The notes: generated from the sequence alone by a model not told the origin. 64,000 bases of DNA from Achromobacter insuavis (GCF_902859645.1 NZ_CADIJR010000027.1:1-64000); one strand, 5' to 3'; numbered from the stretch's first letter, positions 8,014-17,721 are shown. Numbers and translations: made by a program.

Positions 8014-9666
8014 ATGTCCGATGCCGTGGACTACATCGTGGTGGGGGCCGGTTCCGCCGGCTGCGTGCTGGCGAACCGCTTGAGCGCCAGCGGCCAGCAC
8101 AGCGTGTGCCTGCTGGAGGCGGGGCCGCCGGACCGCTCGCCGTGGATCCACATCCCCATCGGCTACGGCAAGACCATGTTTCACAAGGTGCTGAACTGGG
8201 GCTACTACACCGAGCCCGACCCCAACATGCTGAACCGCCGCATCTACTGGCCGCGCGGCCGCACGCTGGGCGGCTCCAGCGCCATCAACGGCCTGATCTA
8301 CATCCGCGGCCAGCGGCGCGACTACGACGACTGGGCCGCCGCCGGCAACCCCGGCTGGAGCTGGGACGACTGCCTGCCCTACTTCCGCAAGCTGGAAAAC
8401 AATGATCTCGGCGCGGGCGCCACGCGCGGCACCGAGGGGCCGCTGAACGCCACCTCCATCAAGACGCCGCATCCGCTGGTCGAAGGCCTGATCGGCGCCG
8501 CCGGCGCGCTCGGCCTGCCGCATGTGCGCGACTTCAATACCGGCGACCAGGAAGGCGTGGGCTACTACCAGCTGACCACCCGCAACGGCCGCCGCTGCTC
8601 CACCGCCGTGGCCTACCTGCGTCCGGCGCGCGGCCGCGCCAACCTGCGGGTGGAGACCGGCGCGCACGCCATGGCGATCCTGTTCGAGGGCAGCCGCGCC
8701 TGCGGCGTGCGCTATCGCCAGGACGGCCAGGTGCGCACCCTGCGCGCCCGCCGCGAGGTGATCCTGTGCGCCGGCGCGCTGCAATCGCCGCAACTGCTGC
8801 AACTGTCGGGCGTGGGCCCGGCCGCGCTGCTGCGCCGCTTCGGCATCGGCGTGGTGCGCGACCTGCCAGGCGTGGGCGAGAACCTGCAGGACCACCTGCA
8901 GATCCGCCTCATCTACGAGACGCGCCGGCCCATCACCACCAACGACCAGCTGCGCACGCTGCACGGCCGCGCCGCGATGGGGCTGCAATGGCTGCTGTTC
9001 CGCGGCGGGCCGCTGGCGGTGGGCATCAACCAGGGCGGCCTGTTCTGCCGCGTCGATCCGGCCAGCGCCACGCCCGACACGCAATTCCATTTCGCCACGC
9101 TGTCGGCCGACATGGCCGGCGGCAAGGTGCATCCGTTCTCGGGCTGCACCTATTCGGTGTGCCAGCTGCGGCCGTCCTCGCGCGGCACCGTGCAATTGCG
9201 CAGCGCCGATCCGTTCGAGGCGCCCGCCATGCAGCCCAACTACCTGTCCACCGAGCTGGACCGGCGCATGACGGTGGCAGCGGTCAAGTACGCGCGCCGG
9301 CTGGCCGCCACCGAACCGCTGGCCGGCCTGATGAAGCGCGAATTCCGGCCCGGGCCCGAGGTGCAGGGCGACGACGAGATCCTGCATTTCTGCCGCGAGT
9401 ACGGCGCCACCATCTTCCACCCGTCGGGCACCGCGAAGATGGGCCCGCGCGCAGACCCCCTGGCGGTGGTCGACGAGCGCCTGCGGGTGCACGGCGTGAG
9501 CGGGCTGCGGGTGGTGGATTGCTCCATCATGCCGACGCTGGTCTCGGGCAACACCAACGTGCCGGTGGTGATGCTGGCCGAGCGCGCGGCCGATTTCATC
9601 CTGCAGGACCTGCACGCGGCGCGGCCGCGCGTCCAGGCGCAGCCGGTATTGCAACAGGCGGCATGA
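8014..9666 (+). CDS. GMC-family FAD-dependent oxidoreductase (choline/alcohol dehydrogenase-like)
   Basis: A 550-residue flavoprotein. The ADP-binding motif DYIVVGAGSAGCVLANRL is at the N-terminus, the GMC signature region WPRGRTLGGSSAINGLIYIRG at about residues 80-100, and the C-terminal catalytic block contains HPSGTAKMG (active-site His) and SGNTNVPV (second catalytic Asn). Length matches the family, which includes choline dehydrogenase, alkanol and polyethylene-glycol dehydrogenases. The ATG has a near-perfect ribosome site AAGGAGG shortly upstream. It is followed 68 bases later by an MHS transporter and is divergent from an IclR regulator. This suggests uptake and oxidation of an alcohol or polyol. 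There is no betaine aldehyde dehydrogenase next door, so the name betA is not justified. Confidence 0.88.
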   Translation: MSDAVDYIVVGAGSAGCVLANRLSASGQHSVCLLEAGPPDRSPWIHIPIGYGKTMFHKVLNWGYYTEPDPNMLNRRIYWPRGRTLGGSSAINGLIYIRGQRRDYDDWAAAGNPGWSWDDCLPYFRKLENNDLGAGATRGTEGPLNATSIKTPHPLVEGLIGAAGALGLPHVRDFNTGDQEGVGYYQLTTRNGRRCSTAVAYLRPARGRANLRVETGAHAMAILFEGSRACGVRYRQDGQVRTLRARREVILCAGALQSPQLLQLSGVGPAALLRRFGIGVVRDLPGVGENLQDHLQIRLIYETRRPITTNDQLRTLHGRAAMGLQWLLFRGGPLAVGINQGGLFCRVDPASATPDTQFHFATLSADMAGGKVHPFSGCTYSVCQLRPSSRGTVQLRSADPFEAPAMQPNYLSTELDRRMTVAAVKYARRLAATEPLAGLMKREFRPGPEVQGDDEILHFCREYGATIFHPSGTAKMGPRADPLAVVDERLRVHGVSGLRVVDCSIMPTLVSGNTNVPVVMLAERAADFILQDLHAARPRVQAQPVLQQAA

Positions 9667-9734
9667 CATGAGCTGACCGCAACCCGCGGAGCGGCGCCGC
9701 AGAGCGCCGCCCGCTTCCCCCAAAGGAGACAGGC

Positions 9735-11069
9735 ATGGCCAAGCAGAACGAAACCGCGGTGCGCAAAGTCGTCGCCGCGTCGCTGATCGGCGCCACCATC
9801 GAGTGGTACGACTTCTTCCTGTACGGCGTGGTCGCCGGCATCGTGTTCAACAAGCTGTACTTCCCCACTGGCGACCCGCTGGTCTCGACCATGCTGGCCT
9901 ACACCACCTTCGCGGTGGGCTTCATCACCCGCCCGCTGGGCGGGCTGGTGTTCGGCCATTTCGGCGACCGCATCGGCCGGAAAAGCATGCTGGTGATGAC
10001 GCTGATGATCATGGGCGTGTCGACCTTCCTGATCGGCCTGGTGCCCACCTATGACAGCATCGGCATCTGGGCGCCGATCCTGCTGCTGCTGTTGCGCGTG
10101 TTCCAGGGCATCGGCCTGGGCGGCGAATGGGGCGGCGCGGTGCTGATGGCCTACGAATACGCCCCGCCCGAAAAGAAGGGCTACTACGCCTCGCTGCCGC
10201 AGATCGGCCTGGCGATCGGCCTGTGCCTGGCGTCCGGCACGGTGGCGCTGCTGTCGACGCTGCTGACCGACGAGCAGTTCATGGCCTGGGGCTGGCGCCT
10301 GGCGTTCCTGGCCTCGGCCGCGATGGTCGGGGTCGGCATGTACATCCGCCTGAACATCAAGGAAACGCCCGAGTTCGCCGCGGTCAAGCGCGACAACGCC
10401 GAAAGCCGCATCCCGTTCATGGACATGATCCGCCGCTATCCCGGCAACGTCGCCAAGGGCATGGGCGCGCGCTACATCGACGGCGTGTTCTTCAACGTCT
10501 TCGGCGTGTTCTCGATCTCGTACCTGACCCAGACGCTGCAGATCACCCGCACCGAAGCATTGACCGGGGTGATGGCGGCGGCGCTGGTGATGTGCTTCAC
10601 CATCCCCTACTTCGGCCGGCTGTCCGACCGCATCGGCCGCACCCGCGTGTATTTCTGGGGCTCGCTGATCACGGCGGTGGCGGCCTTCCCCGGCTTCTGG
10701 CTGATGCTCAACAGCCAGGGCAGCGTGATGCTGGTGTGGCTGGCCATCATCATTCCGTTCGGCATCTTCTACGCCGCCGTCTACGGGCCGGAGGCGGCCC
10801 TGTTCTGCGAGCTGTTCGACGCCAAGGTGCGCTACACCGGCATCTCGTTCGTCTACCAGTTCTCGGGCATCTTCGCCTCGGGCATCACGCCCATCATCGC
10901 CACCGCGCTGCTCAAGACCGGCAATGGCCAGCCATGGCTGATCTGCCTGTACGTGCTGTTCTCGGGCGTGGTGTCGGCCCTGTGCGTGTGGCTGATCGGA
11001 CGCGGCGGGCGCAGCGCCGCGCAGGATGGCGCGGCGCCGCCGGCGGGCGCCAACCTGCGCAAGGCCTAG
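9735..11069 (+). CDS. MHS-family MFS transporter (metabolite:H+ symporter, ProP/ShiA-like)
   Basis: A 444-residue protein with 12 predicted membrane helices. It carries the metabolite/H+ symporter hallmarks: an N-terminal ATIEWYDFFLYG segment, the loop 2-3 motif FGHFGDRIGRKSMLV and the fourth/fifth helix motif RVFQGIGLGGEWGGAVL. This subfamily imports osmolytes, alpha-ketoglutarate, shikimate or similar organic acids by proton symport. AAAGGAGA precedes the ATG at 9735. It follows the GMC oxidoreductase in the same direction and probably supplies its substrate. It converges on the efflux operon with a 28-base gap. Confidence 0.9.
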   Translation: MAKQNETAVRKVVAASLIGATIEWYDFFLYGVVAGIVFNKLYFPTGDPLVSTMLAYTTFAVGFITRPLGGLVFGHFGDRIGRKSMLVMTLMIMGVSTFLIGLVPTYDSIGIWAPILLLLLRVFQGIGLGGEWGGAVLMAYEYAPPEKKGYYASLPQIGLAIGLCLASGTVALLSTLLTDEQFMAWGWRLAFLASAAMVGVGMYIRLNIKETPEFAAVKRDNAESRIPFMDMIRRYPGNVAKGMGARYIDGVFFNVFGVFSISYLTQTLQITRTEALTGVMAAALVMCFTIPYFGRLSDRIGRTRVYFWGSLITAVAAFPGFWLMLNSQGSVMLVWLAIIIPFGIFYAAVYGPEAALFCELFDAKVRYTGISFVYQFSGIFASGITPIIATALLKTGNGQPWLICLYVLFSGVVSALCVWLIGRGGRSAAQDGAAPPAGANLRKA

Positions 11070-11097
11070 GCGCTTGCACCGCGCGAGCGGCCGGCGC

Positions 11098-12519
11098 TCA
11101 GCCGCGCGCCGACGGCAGCCAGCCGCCGCCCAGCGCCTTGAACAGCGTCGCCAATGCCGCCTGCCGCTGCGTCGCCACCTCGATGTACGACAGCTGGTCG
11201 GCATAGGCGCGGCGCTGCGCATCCAGGTAGCGCAGGTGGCTGTCGACCCCGCCGCGATAGCGCGCCTCGGACAGCTGCATGGCCTGCGCGCTGGACTGCG
11301 TCAACGCCAGCCGCGAAGCCTCCTCGCGCCGCAGCGTGTCGGTGGCGGCAAGCGCGTCGGCCACCTCGCGGAAGGCCGACTGCACGGTCTTCTCGTACTG
11401 CGCCACGGCAATGTCCTTGCGCGCGTTGGCCAGGTCCAGGTTGGCGGTATTGCGGCCGCCGGCGAAGATCGGCAGCGTGATCTGCGGCGCGAACGACCAG
11501 GCGCGCTGGCCCGAGTCGAACAGATTCGACAGCTCGGCGCTGGAGCTGCCGAACATGCCGGTCAGCGAAATGCTCGGAAAGAACGCCGCCCGCGCCGCGC
11601 CGATGCTGGCGTTGCGCGATTGCAGCTGGTGTTCGGCCGCCAGGATGTCGGGCCGCCGCTCCAGCAATTCGGACGGCGCCCCGGCGGCGATCTCCTGCAC
11701 CAGCATCGGCCCCTCGGCCAGCCCCTTGGGCAGGAACGGCCCCAGGTCGCCCACGCCCACCAGCAGCGCCAGCGCATTGCCGGCCTGGCGCGCTTCGCGG
11801 TCGATGCGCTCCAGGTCGGCGCGCGCCTGTTCGGCCAGGCCCAGCGCTTCCTGGTAGTCGAGCGCCGTGGCCGAGCCGGCCTGGCGCCGCTTGGCGGTCA
11901 GACCGAGCGAGGCCTCGCGGCTTTCCAGGGTCTGGCGCGTGACCTGCAGGCGGCGCAGCGCGCTGTCGCGCGCCAGGTAGGCCTGGATCACTTCGGCCAC
12001 CAGGCTGATCTGGGCGCTGCGGGCCGTGGCCTCGGTGGCCAGGTATTCCTGCAACGCCGCGTCCGACAGGCTGCGCACGCGGCCGAACAGGTCGATCTCG
12101 AAAGACGTCAGGCCGATGCCCGCCTGGTAATTGCTCTGCACGCCGGCGCTGCCGCTGCTGTTCAGGTCGCCCGGCACCCGCTGGCGCGTGCCGCTGCCCT
12201 GCGCGTTGATGCCCGGCAGGCGGTCGGCGCGCTGCACCCGGTACTGGGCCCGCGCCGCCTCGATGTTCAGCAGCGCCTGGCGCAGGTCGCGGTTGTTGTC
12301 CAGCGCCAGCGTCACCAGCCGGCGCAGGCCGTCGTCGGTGACGAACGACTGCCAGTCCAGCGTGGCGGCGGCCGACGGCGCGCCCCCCGCCGCGGGCGCG
12401 TTCCAGGTCGTGGGCACGGGCGCCTCGGGCCGCTGGTAGGTCGGCGCCATCGAGCAGCCGGCCAGGACGGCGGCCAGGACCGCGGCGGCCAGCCGCGAGA
12501 AGATAAAAGTCGGTTTCAT
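11098..12519 (-). CDS. RND efflux outer-membrane lipoprotein (OprM/NodT family)
   Basis: A 473-residue outer-membrane channel subunit. The N-terminal signal ends in a lipobox (AVLAGC), so the mature protein is probably lipid-anchored. Two repeated outer membrane efflux domains follow; the first contains ALDNNRDLRQALLNIEAARAQ and the second ARAAFFPSISLTG and the helical barrel segments. The start is the ATG complementary to 12517-12519, giving MKPTFIFSRL. It follows the RND pump gene by only 5 bases and is the last gene of the adaptor-pump-channel operon. It forms the trimeric outer-membrane exit duct. Confidence 0.93.
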   Translation of the reverse strand: MKPTFIFSRLAAAVLAAVLAGCSMAPTYQRPEAPVPTTWNAPAAGGAPSAAATLDWQSFVTDDGLRRLVTLALDNNRDLRQALLNIEAARAQYRVQRADRLPGINAQGSGTRQRVPGDLNSSGSAGVQSNYQAGIGLTSFEIDLFGRVRSLSDAALQEYLATEATARSAQISLVAEVIQAYLARDSALRRLQVTRQTLESREASLGLTAKRRQAGSATALDYQEALGLAEQARADLERIDREARQAGNALALLVGVGDLGPFLPKGLAEGPMLVQEIAAGAPSELLERRPDILAAEHQLQSRNASIGAARAAFFPSISLTGMFGSSSAELSNLFDSGQRAWSFAPQITLPIFAGGRNTANLDLANARKDIAVAQYEKTVQSAFREVADALAATDTLRREEASRLALTQSSAQAMQLSEARYRGGVDSHLRYLDAQRRAYADQLSYIEVATQRQAALATLFKALGGGWLPSARG

Positions 12520-12524
12520 CAGAT

Positions 12525-15500
12525 TCACTCCTGCGTCGCGGCGGCGGCGGCCGGCGTTGCCGCCCGCTTGGCCTTGATCCACGACAGCACCCACACGAAA
12601 AACACCGGCACGAAGATCACCCCCAGCAGGGTCGCGCTCAACATGCCGCCGATCACGCCCACGCCCAGCGCGCGCTGGCTGGCGCCGCCGGCCCCGCTGG
12701 CCAGCGCCAGCGGCACCACGCCCAGGATGAAGGCCAGCGAGGTCATCACGATCGGCCGGAAGCGCAGCTTGGCCGCCTCGACCGCGGCGTCGATCAGCGT
12801 GTGGCCCTGCTCGCGCAGGCTCTTGGCGAACTCCACGATCAGGATGGCGTTCTTGGCGGCCAGGCCGATGATGGTGATCAGGCCGACCTTGAAGTACACG
12901 TCGTTGGGCATGCCCAGCACCGTCACCGCCAGCACCGAGCCGAGCGCGCCGATCGGCACGATCAGCATCACCGAGGCCGGAATGGCCCAGCTTTCGTACA
13001 GCGCCACCATCAGCAGGAACACCACCAGGAACGCCAGCGCGAACAGCATCGGAGCCTGCGCGCCGGCGAACTTCTCCTGCAGCGACAGCCCGGTCCACTG
13101 GTAGCCGATGCCGGCCGGCAACTCCGAGGCGATGCGCTCGATCTCGGCCATGGCCTCGCCGGTGCTGTGGCCCGGCCGGGCGTCGCCCGCGATCTTGAAC
13201 GACGGATAGCCGTTGTAGCGCGAGATCTGCACCGGCCCGTTCTCCCAGCGGGTCTGGACGAAGGCGGACAGCGGCACCATGCCGCCCGACTTGTTGGGCA
13301 CGTTCAGCTGCAGCACGCTTTCGGGCGTCATGCGGTCGCGCACGTCGGCCTGCACCACCACGCGCTGCAGGCGGCCGGCATTGGCGAAGTCGTTCACCGT
13401 GGCCGAGCCGTAGGCCGACGAGATGGCGGTATTGATCACGTCGAAGCCCACGCCCAGCGCCTCGGCCTTCTGCCGGTCGATGTCCAGGCGCAGCTGCGGC
13501 GCATCGGCCAGGCCTTCCATCATGGCGTAGGCGATCACCGGCGAGCTGTTGGCCTTGGTCAGCAGCTCGTCGCGCGCCGCCGTCAGCGCCGCCCGGCCCA
13601 CGCCGCCGCGATCCTGCAGGCGCAGCGCGAAGCCGCCCGAATTGCCCAGGCCCTCGATGGGCGGCGGGTTGACGGCCATGACCGCGCCGTCGTCGATCGC
13701 CGCGAAGCGGCCGTTGACGCTGTCGGCCACGTCATTGGCCGATTGGCCCTTGCCGCGTTCGGACCAGTCCTTCAGGGTCGGGAAAGCGATGCCCGCGTTC
13801 TGGCCGGTGCCCGAGAAGCTGAAGCCCATCACGGTGAAGGCGTCGCCCATGGCGTCCAGCGACATCAGGTGCTGCTCGACATCCGCCACCACCTTGTCGG
13901 TGCGCAGATGGGTCGCGCCCGGCGGCAGCTGCATGTCGACGATGACGTAGCCCTGGTCTTCCGGCGGCACGAACGATTCCGGCAGGCGCGCGTACAGCAC
14001 GCCCAGCATCGCCACGATGGCGCCGTAGACCACCATGTAGCGCCCGGTGCGGCGCACCAGCCGCGAATTGAGCGCCTCGAAGCGGCTGGTCAGGCGCGTG
14101 AAGAAGCGGTTGAAGGCGCCGAAGAAGCCGCGCTTCTCCTCGTGATGCCCCTTGGGGATCGGCTTGAGGAAGGTGGCGCACAGCGCCGGCGTGAAGGTCA
14201 GCGCCAGGAAGCCCGAGAACAGGATCGACACCGCCAGCGACAACGAGAACTGGCGGTAGATCACGCCCACCGAGCCGCTCATGAAGGCCAGCGGCAGGAA
14301 CACGGCCGCCAGCACCATGGTGATGCCGACGATGGCGCCCGACACCTGGCCCATGGCCTTGATGGTGGCCTCGCGCGGCGACAGCCCTTCCTCGGCCATG
14401 ATGCGCTCGACGTTCTCGACCACCACGATGGCGTCGTCCACCAGGATGCCGATGGCCAGCACCATGCCGAACATGGTCATCATGTTGACCGAGAAGCCCA
14501 GCACCGACATCACCGCGAACGTGCCCAGCAGGCAGACCGGCACCACAATGGCCGGAATCAGCGTGTAGCGCACGTTCTGCAGGAACAGGAACATCACCAG
14601 GAACACCAGCACCATGGCTTCCAGCAGCGTGTGCACCACCTTCTCGATGGCCACGCTGACAAAGCGCGAGGTGTCGAACGGCACCGAATAGGCGACGTCC
14701 TCGGGGAACGAGGCCGACAGCTCCTGCAGGCGCGCCTTGACGGACTTGACCGTGTCGATGGCGTTGGCGCCCGGCGCCAGCTGCACCGCCGCGCCCACCG
14801 CCTTGCGACCGTTCAGGCGGGTCTCGAAGTCATAGCTCTGGCGCCCGACCTCCATGCGCGCCACGTCGGCCAGCCGCACCGACGAGCCGTCGGCGTTGGC
14901 GCGCAGCACGATGCGGCCAAATTCCTCGGGCGTGTCCAGCGTGCCCTTGACCGCCAGCGTGGCGGTCAGCTCCTGCTCGGGCGAACCGGGGCGGCTGCCG
15001 AAGCTGCCGGCCGGCACCTGCACGTTCTGCGCGGCAATAGCGGCATTGACGTCGGCCACCGACAGGCCCACGCCGAGCAGCTTCTGCGGGTCGATCCAGA
15101 CCCGCATGGCCGCCTCGGCGCCGAAGAACTGCACCTTGCCCACGCCGTCGACGCGGCGGATCTCATTGTTGACGTGGCGCGCGGCGTAGTCGGACAGGCC
15201 CACCACGTCCTTGCCGGCGTCCTCGCCCTTGTAGGTCAGGGCGTAGATCATCAGGAAGTTGGAGCTGGCCTGCTCGACCTGCAGGCCCTGCTGCGTCACG
15301 GCCGTGGGCAGGCGCGCCTCGGCCTTCTTGATGCGGTTCTGCACGTCCACCTGCGCCAGCGCCGGATCGGTGCCGGGCTGGAAGGTGACGGTGATCTCGG
15401 CGCTGCCGCTGGAGCTGCTGGACGACTCGTAGTACAGCATGTGCTTGGCGCCGTTCAGTTCCTCCTCGATGACGCTGGTCACCGAGTCCACCAGGGTGCT

Positions 15501-15662
15501 GGCGGACGCGCCGGGATAGGTCGCGTTGATGGTCACCTGGGGCGGCGCCACCACCGGGAACTGCGCCACCGGCAGCGAGGGAATCGCCAGCAGGCCGGCG
15601 AGCGAGATGAAGAGAGCCACCACCCACGCGAATTTGGGGCGGTCGATGAAAAACCTGGACAT
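12525..15662 (-). CDS. RND multidrug efflux pump, inner-membrane subunit (HAE-1, AcrB/MexB family)
   Basis: A 1045-residue protein of exactly the family length. It starts MSRFFIDRPKFAWVVALF as AcrB-like pumps do, has two large periplasmic loops and 12 membrane helices, and carries the proton-relay pair in the fourth helix (GILVDDAIVVVENVER, around residue 407). The sequence AAQNVQVPAGSFG in the first periplasmic loop belongs to the drug-transporting HAE-1 group rather than the metal exporters. It works with the adaptor and channel encoded on either side, exchanging protons for hydrophobic compounds. The specific pump name (for example an Achromobacter Axy system) cannot be assigned by eye, so I give no symbol. 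Confidence 0.95.
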   Translation of the reverse strand: MSRFFIDRPKFAWVVALFISLAGLLAIPSLPVAQFPVVAPPQVTINATYPGASASTLVDSVTSVIEEELNGAKHMLYYESSSSSSGSAEITVTFQPGTDPALAQVDVQNRIKKAEARLPTAVTQQGLQVEQASSNFLMIYALTYKGEDAGKDVVGLSDYAARHVNNEIRRVDGVGKVQFFGAEAAMRVWIDPQKLLGVGLSVADVNAAIAAQNVQVPAGSFGSRPGSPEQELTATLAVKGTLDTPEEFGRIVLRANADGSSVRLADVARMEVGRQSYDFETRLNGRKAVGAAVQLAPGANAIDTVKSVKARLQELSASFPEDVAYSVPFDTSRFVSVAIEKVVHTLLEAMVLVFLVMFLFLQNVRYTLIPAIVVPVCLLGTFAVMSVLGFSVNMMTMFGMVLAIGILVDDAIVVVENVERIMAEEGLSPREATIKAMGQVSGAIVGITMVLAAVFLPLAFMSGSVGVIYRQFSLSLAVSILFSGFLALTFTPALCATFLKPIPKGHHEEKRGFFGAFNRFFTRLTSRFEALNSRLVRRTGRYMVVYGAIVAMLGVLYARLPESFVPPEDQGYVIVDMQLPPGATHLRTDKVVADVEQHLMSLDAMGDAFTVMGFSFSGTGQNAGIAFPTLKDWSERGKGQSANDVADSVNGRFAAIDDGAVMAVNPPPIEGLGNSGGFALRLQDRGGVGRAALTAARDELLTKANSSPVIAYAMMEGLADAPQLRLDIDRQKAEALGVGFDVINTAISSAYGSATVNDFANAGRLQRVVVQADVRDRMTPESVLQLNVPNKSGGMVPLSAFVQTRWENGPVQISRYNGYPSFKIAGDARPGHSTGEAMAEIERIASELPAGIGYQWTGLSLQEKFAGAQAPMLFALAFLVVFLLMVALYESWAIPASVMLIVPIGALGSVLAVTVLGMPNDVYFKVGLITIIGLAAKNAILIVEFAKSLREQGHTLIDAAVEAAKLRFRPIVMTSLAFILGVVPLALASGAGGASQRALGVGVIGGMLSATLLGVIFVPVFFVWVLSWIKAKRAATPAAAAATQE

Positions 15663-15754
15663 GATCTATCCTCGGAAGGATGAGCGGCGCAGGGAGACCG
15701 GCCGCCGCAACGGCCGGCCCTGCGGGCAAGAGGAAGGAAGGGGCGACATGGCCA

Positions 15755-16933
15755 TCAGTGCCGCGCCACGGCGTCCGCGACCGGCGCGGCCGCGACCTTG
15801 TCGGCCTGCGGCACCAGCGTCACGCTGACCTTCTGGCCGGGCACGGCGGCGCTCACGCCGCCGACGATGACGCGGTCGCCGGCCGCCAGGCCTTCGACGA
15901 TGTGCCAGTCGGCGCCGCGCATGGTGCCGGTGCGCACGGCGCGCGTCTCGACCACGTCGTCCGGGCCCGCCACCAGCACCTGCGGCTTGCCGTCGGTGCT
16001 GCGCACCACCGCGCGCTGCGGCACCAGGATGGCGTCGGGGTCCACGCCCTGGCGGGTCTGCACCCGCACATACATGCCCGGCAGCAGCAGCACGTCGGGA
16101 TTGGCGAACTCGCCGCGCAGCGACACCTGACCGGTGCCGCGGTCCACCGCGATATCCGAGAACAGCAGGCGGCCATTGCGGCTGCGGTCGGTGCCGTCGA
16201 TGCTGATGGAGATGGCGGCGCCCTCTTCCTGGCCCAGCTCGCCGGTCTGCATGGCGGTGCGCGTGCGCAGCATGTCGGCCACCGGCTGGGTGAAGTCGAC
16301 GTAGATGGGATCGAGCTGCTGGACCTTGGCCATCACGGTGGCCTCGTTCTGGCCCACCAGCGCGCCCTCGGTGACCTGGGCGCGGCCGATGCGGCCCGAG
16401 ATCGGCGCCTTGACGGTGGCGTAGTCCAGGTTCAGGCGCGCGGTCTCGACGTCGGCCTGGGCCGAGCGGCGCGCGGCCTGGGCGCTCTTGAGCGCCGCGG
16501 TGGCGGTGTCGAAGTCCTGCTGGCTGACGGCCTCGATCTTGACCAGCGGGGTATAGCGCCGCACCACCGCCTGGGCCTCGGACAGCGCGGCCTCGGATTT
16601 GGCCAGGTCGCCCTCGGCGCGCGACAGGGCCGCCTTGAACGGCGCCGGGTCGATACGGAACAGCACGTCGCCGGCCTTGACGTCGGCGCCTTCCTCGAAC
16701 TCGCGGCTGAGCACGATGCCGGCCACCCGCGCCCGCACCTCGGCCACCCGCACCGGCTCGACCCGGCCCGGCAGCGAACTGGCCAGCGTGTAGCGCTGTG
16801 GCTGCACCGCCACTGCCTGCACGGCGCGGGGCTCGGCGGCGGCGGTCGGCCCGGCCTCGCCGCCGCAACCGGCCAACAGAACGGCGGCGGCCGCCACCGC
16901 GACAGGCCAACGCCAGGGTTGATGCTTGCTCAT
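15755..16933 (-). CDS. RND efflux periplasmic adaptor (membrane fusion protein, AcrA/MexA family)
   Basis: A 392-residue lipoprotein. The lipobox AVLLAGC is in the first 25 residues. A barrel-sandwich (lipoyl) half follows (VRARVAGIVLSREFEEGADV), then an alpha-helical hairpin (SRAEGDLAKSEAALSEAQAV to SAQADVETARLNLDYATVKA), the second lipoyl half (PISGRIGRAQVTEGALVG) and a beta-barrel. It is the first gene of the efflux operon; the pump starts 92 bases downstream. It bridges pump and channel in the periplasm. The upstream region carries palindromes likely bound by the divergent TetR regulator. Confidence 0.94.
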   Translation of the reverse strand: MSKHQPWRWPVAVAAAAVLLAGCGGEAGPTAAAEPRAVQAVAVQPQRYTLASSLPGRVEPVRVAEVRARVAGIVLSREFEEGADVKAGDVLFRIDPAPFKAALSRAEGDLAKSEAALSEAQAVVRRYTPLVKIEAVSQQDFDTATAALKSAQAARRSAQADVETARLNLDYATVKAPISGRIGRAQVTEGALVGQNEATVMAKVQQLDPIYVDFTQPVADMLRTRTAMQTGELGQEEGAAISISIDGTDRSRNGRLLFSDIAVDRGTGQVSLRGEFANPDVLLLPGMYVRVQTRQGVDPDAILVPQRAVVRSTDGKPQVLVAGPDDVVETRAVRTGTMRGADWHIVEGLAAGDRVIVGGVSAAVPGQKVSVTLVPQADKVAAAPVADAVARH

Positions 16934-16962
16934 TTCGATACCTCCCGCCCACGGCGTCTTGA

Positions 16963-17051
16963 ACTCAATAAGAGTCGAATGGTATCTTGAAGATCATTTT
17001 GAATCAATAATGATTCATTTAATTCTGTTAAGTACCTTTTGAGTGCTTAAC
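16963..17051. promoter_or_regulatory. Palindromic operators between the efflux operon and its TetR regulator
   Basis: The 215-base divergent region is strikingly A+T-rich for this genome. It contains TGAATCA-ATAA-TGATTCA (17000-17017, perfect 7-base arms) and a related ACTC-AATAA-GAGT palindrome (16963-16975), both centred on TCAATAA and about 40 bases apart. A third inverted repeat, GTTAAG (17027-17032) / CTTAAC (17046-17051), lies nearer the regulator. Short palindromes in this position are typical TetR operators. Which one is bound is unknown. Confidence 0.55.
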
Positions 17052-17148
17052 AACTCTTAACTTGTCAATTTTGCGAAAATTTGCGCAAATTGAATCGCTT
17101 ATGCTCCAATAGCTATCCCATGAGCGGAACAATGAGGAAGGAAACGCG

Positions 17149-17721
17149 ATGTCTGAGGATATCGGGCACGAACGGCTGTTGATTGCGCTGGCCCAGGCGA
17201 TGGTCGACCACCCCCGCGGCACCTTGCAGGAACTGGCCAAGGCGGTGGGGGTGAGCAAGGCGACGCTGTACCGCTTCTGTCAGACGCGCGATCAGCTGGT
17301 GACGCGGCTGATGACGCACGGCGCGCAGGTCATGAAGCAGACGCTGGCCGATTCCCGGCTGGACGCCGCGCCGCCGCGCGAGGCCTTGCGCAACCTGATC
17401 GAACAGCACCTGGCGCACAAGGAATTGACGGTCTTCCTGATGTACAACTGGAAGCCCGACATGGAGATGCAGCCGGACATCATGGACAGCTGGTCCGGCT
17501 ACCAGGAAACGCTGGACGCGTTCTTCCTGCGCGGCCAGCGCGAAGGCGCGTTCCGCGTCGACGTGACGGCGGCGGCGCTGACCGAATTGCTGATCACGGT
17601 GATCACCAGCATGGTGGACGCCGAACGCCGCGGCCGCATCGCGCGGCTGGGCATCGCCGGCGTGGCCGAACAGATCCTGCTGCACGGCATCAGCGCCGAA
17701 CCGGCGCCGGCGGCGCGCTGA
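17149..17721 (+). CDS. TetR-family regulator divergent from the RND efflux operon
   Basis: A 190-residue protein with an N-terminal helix-turn-helix (residues about 20-50, TLQELAKAVGVSKATLYRFC, with the usual KATLYRF recognition helix). An all-helical C-terminal ligand domain follows (for example PDIMDSWSGYQETLDAFFLRG). The start ATG at 17149 is preceded by GAGGAAGGAAA. Its location directly opposite the adaptor gene, across palindromic A+T-rich DNA, suggests it represses the pump operon and perhaps itself, releasing DNA when a pump substrate binds. The inducer is unknown. The DNA-binding arm is short compared with many TetR members. Confidence 0.88.
   Translation: MSEDIGHERLLIALAQAMVDHPRGTLQELAKAVGVSKATLYRFCQTRDQLVTRLMTHGAQVMKQTLADSRLDAAPPREALRNLIEQHLAHKELTVFLMYNWKPDMEMQPDIMDSWSGYQETLDAFFLRGQREGAFRVDVTAAALTELLITVITSMVDAERRGRIARLGIAGVAEQILLHGISAEPAPAAR

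Noticed and set aside
12801-15683. 960-codon plus-strand frame opposite the RND pump gene.
   Set aside because: It is the antisense shadow of the pump and is full of His/Arg/Gln low complexity; the pump on the other strand is unmistakable.
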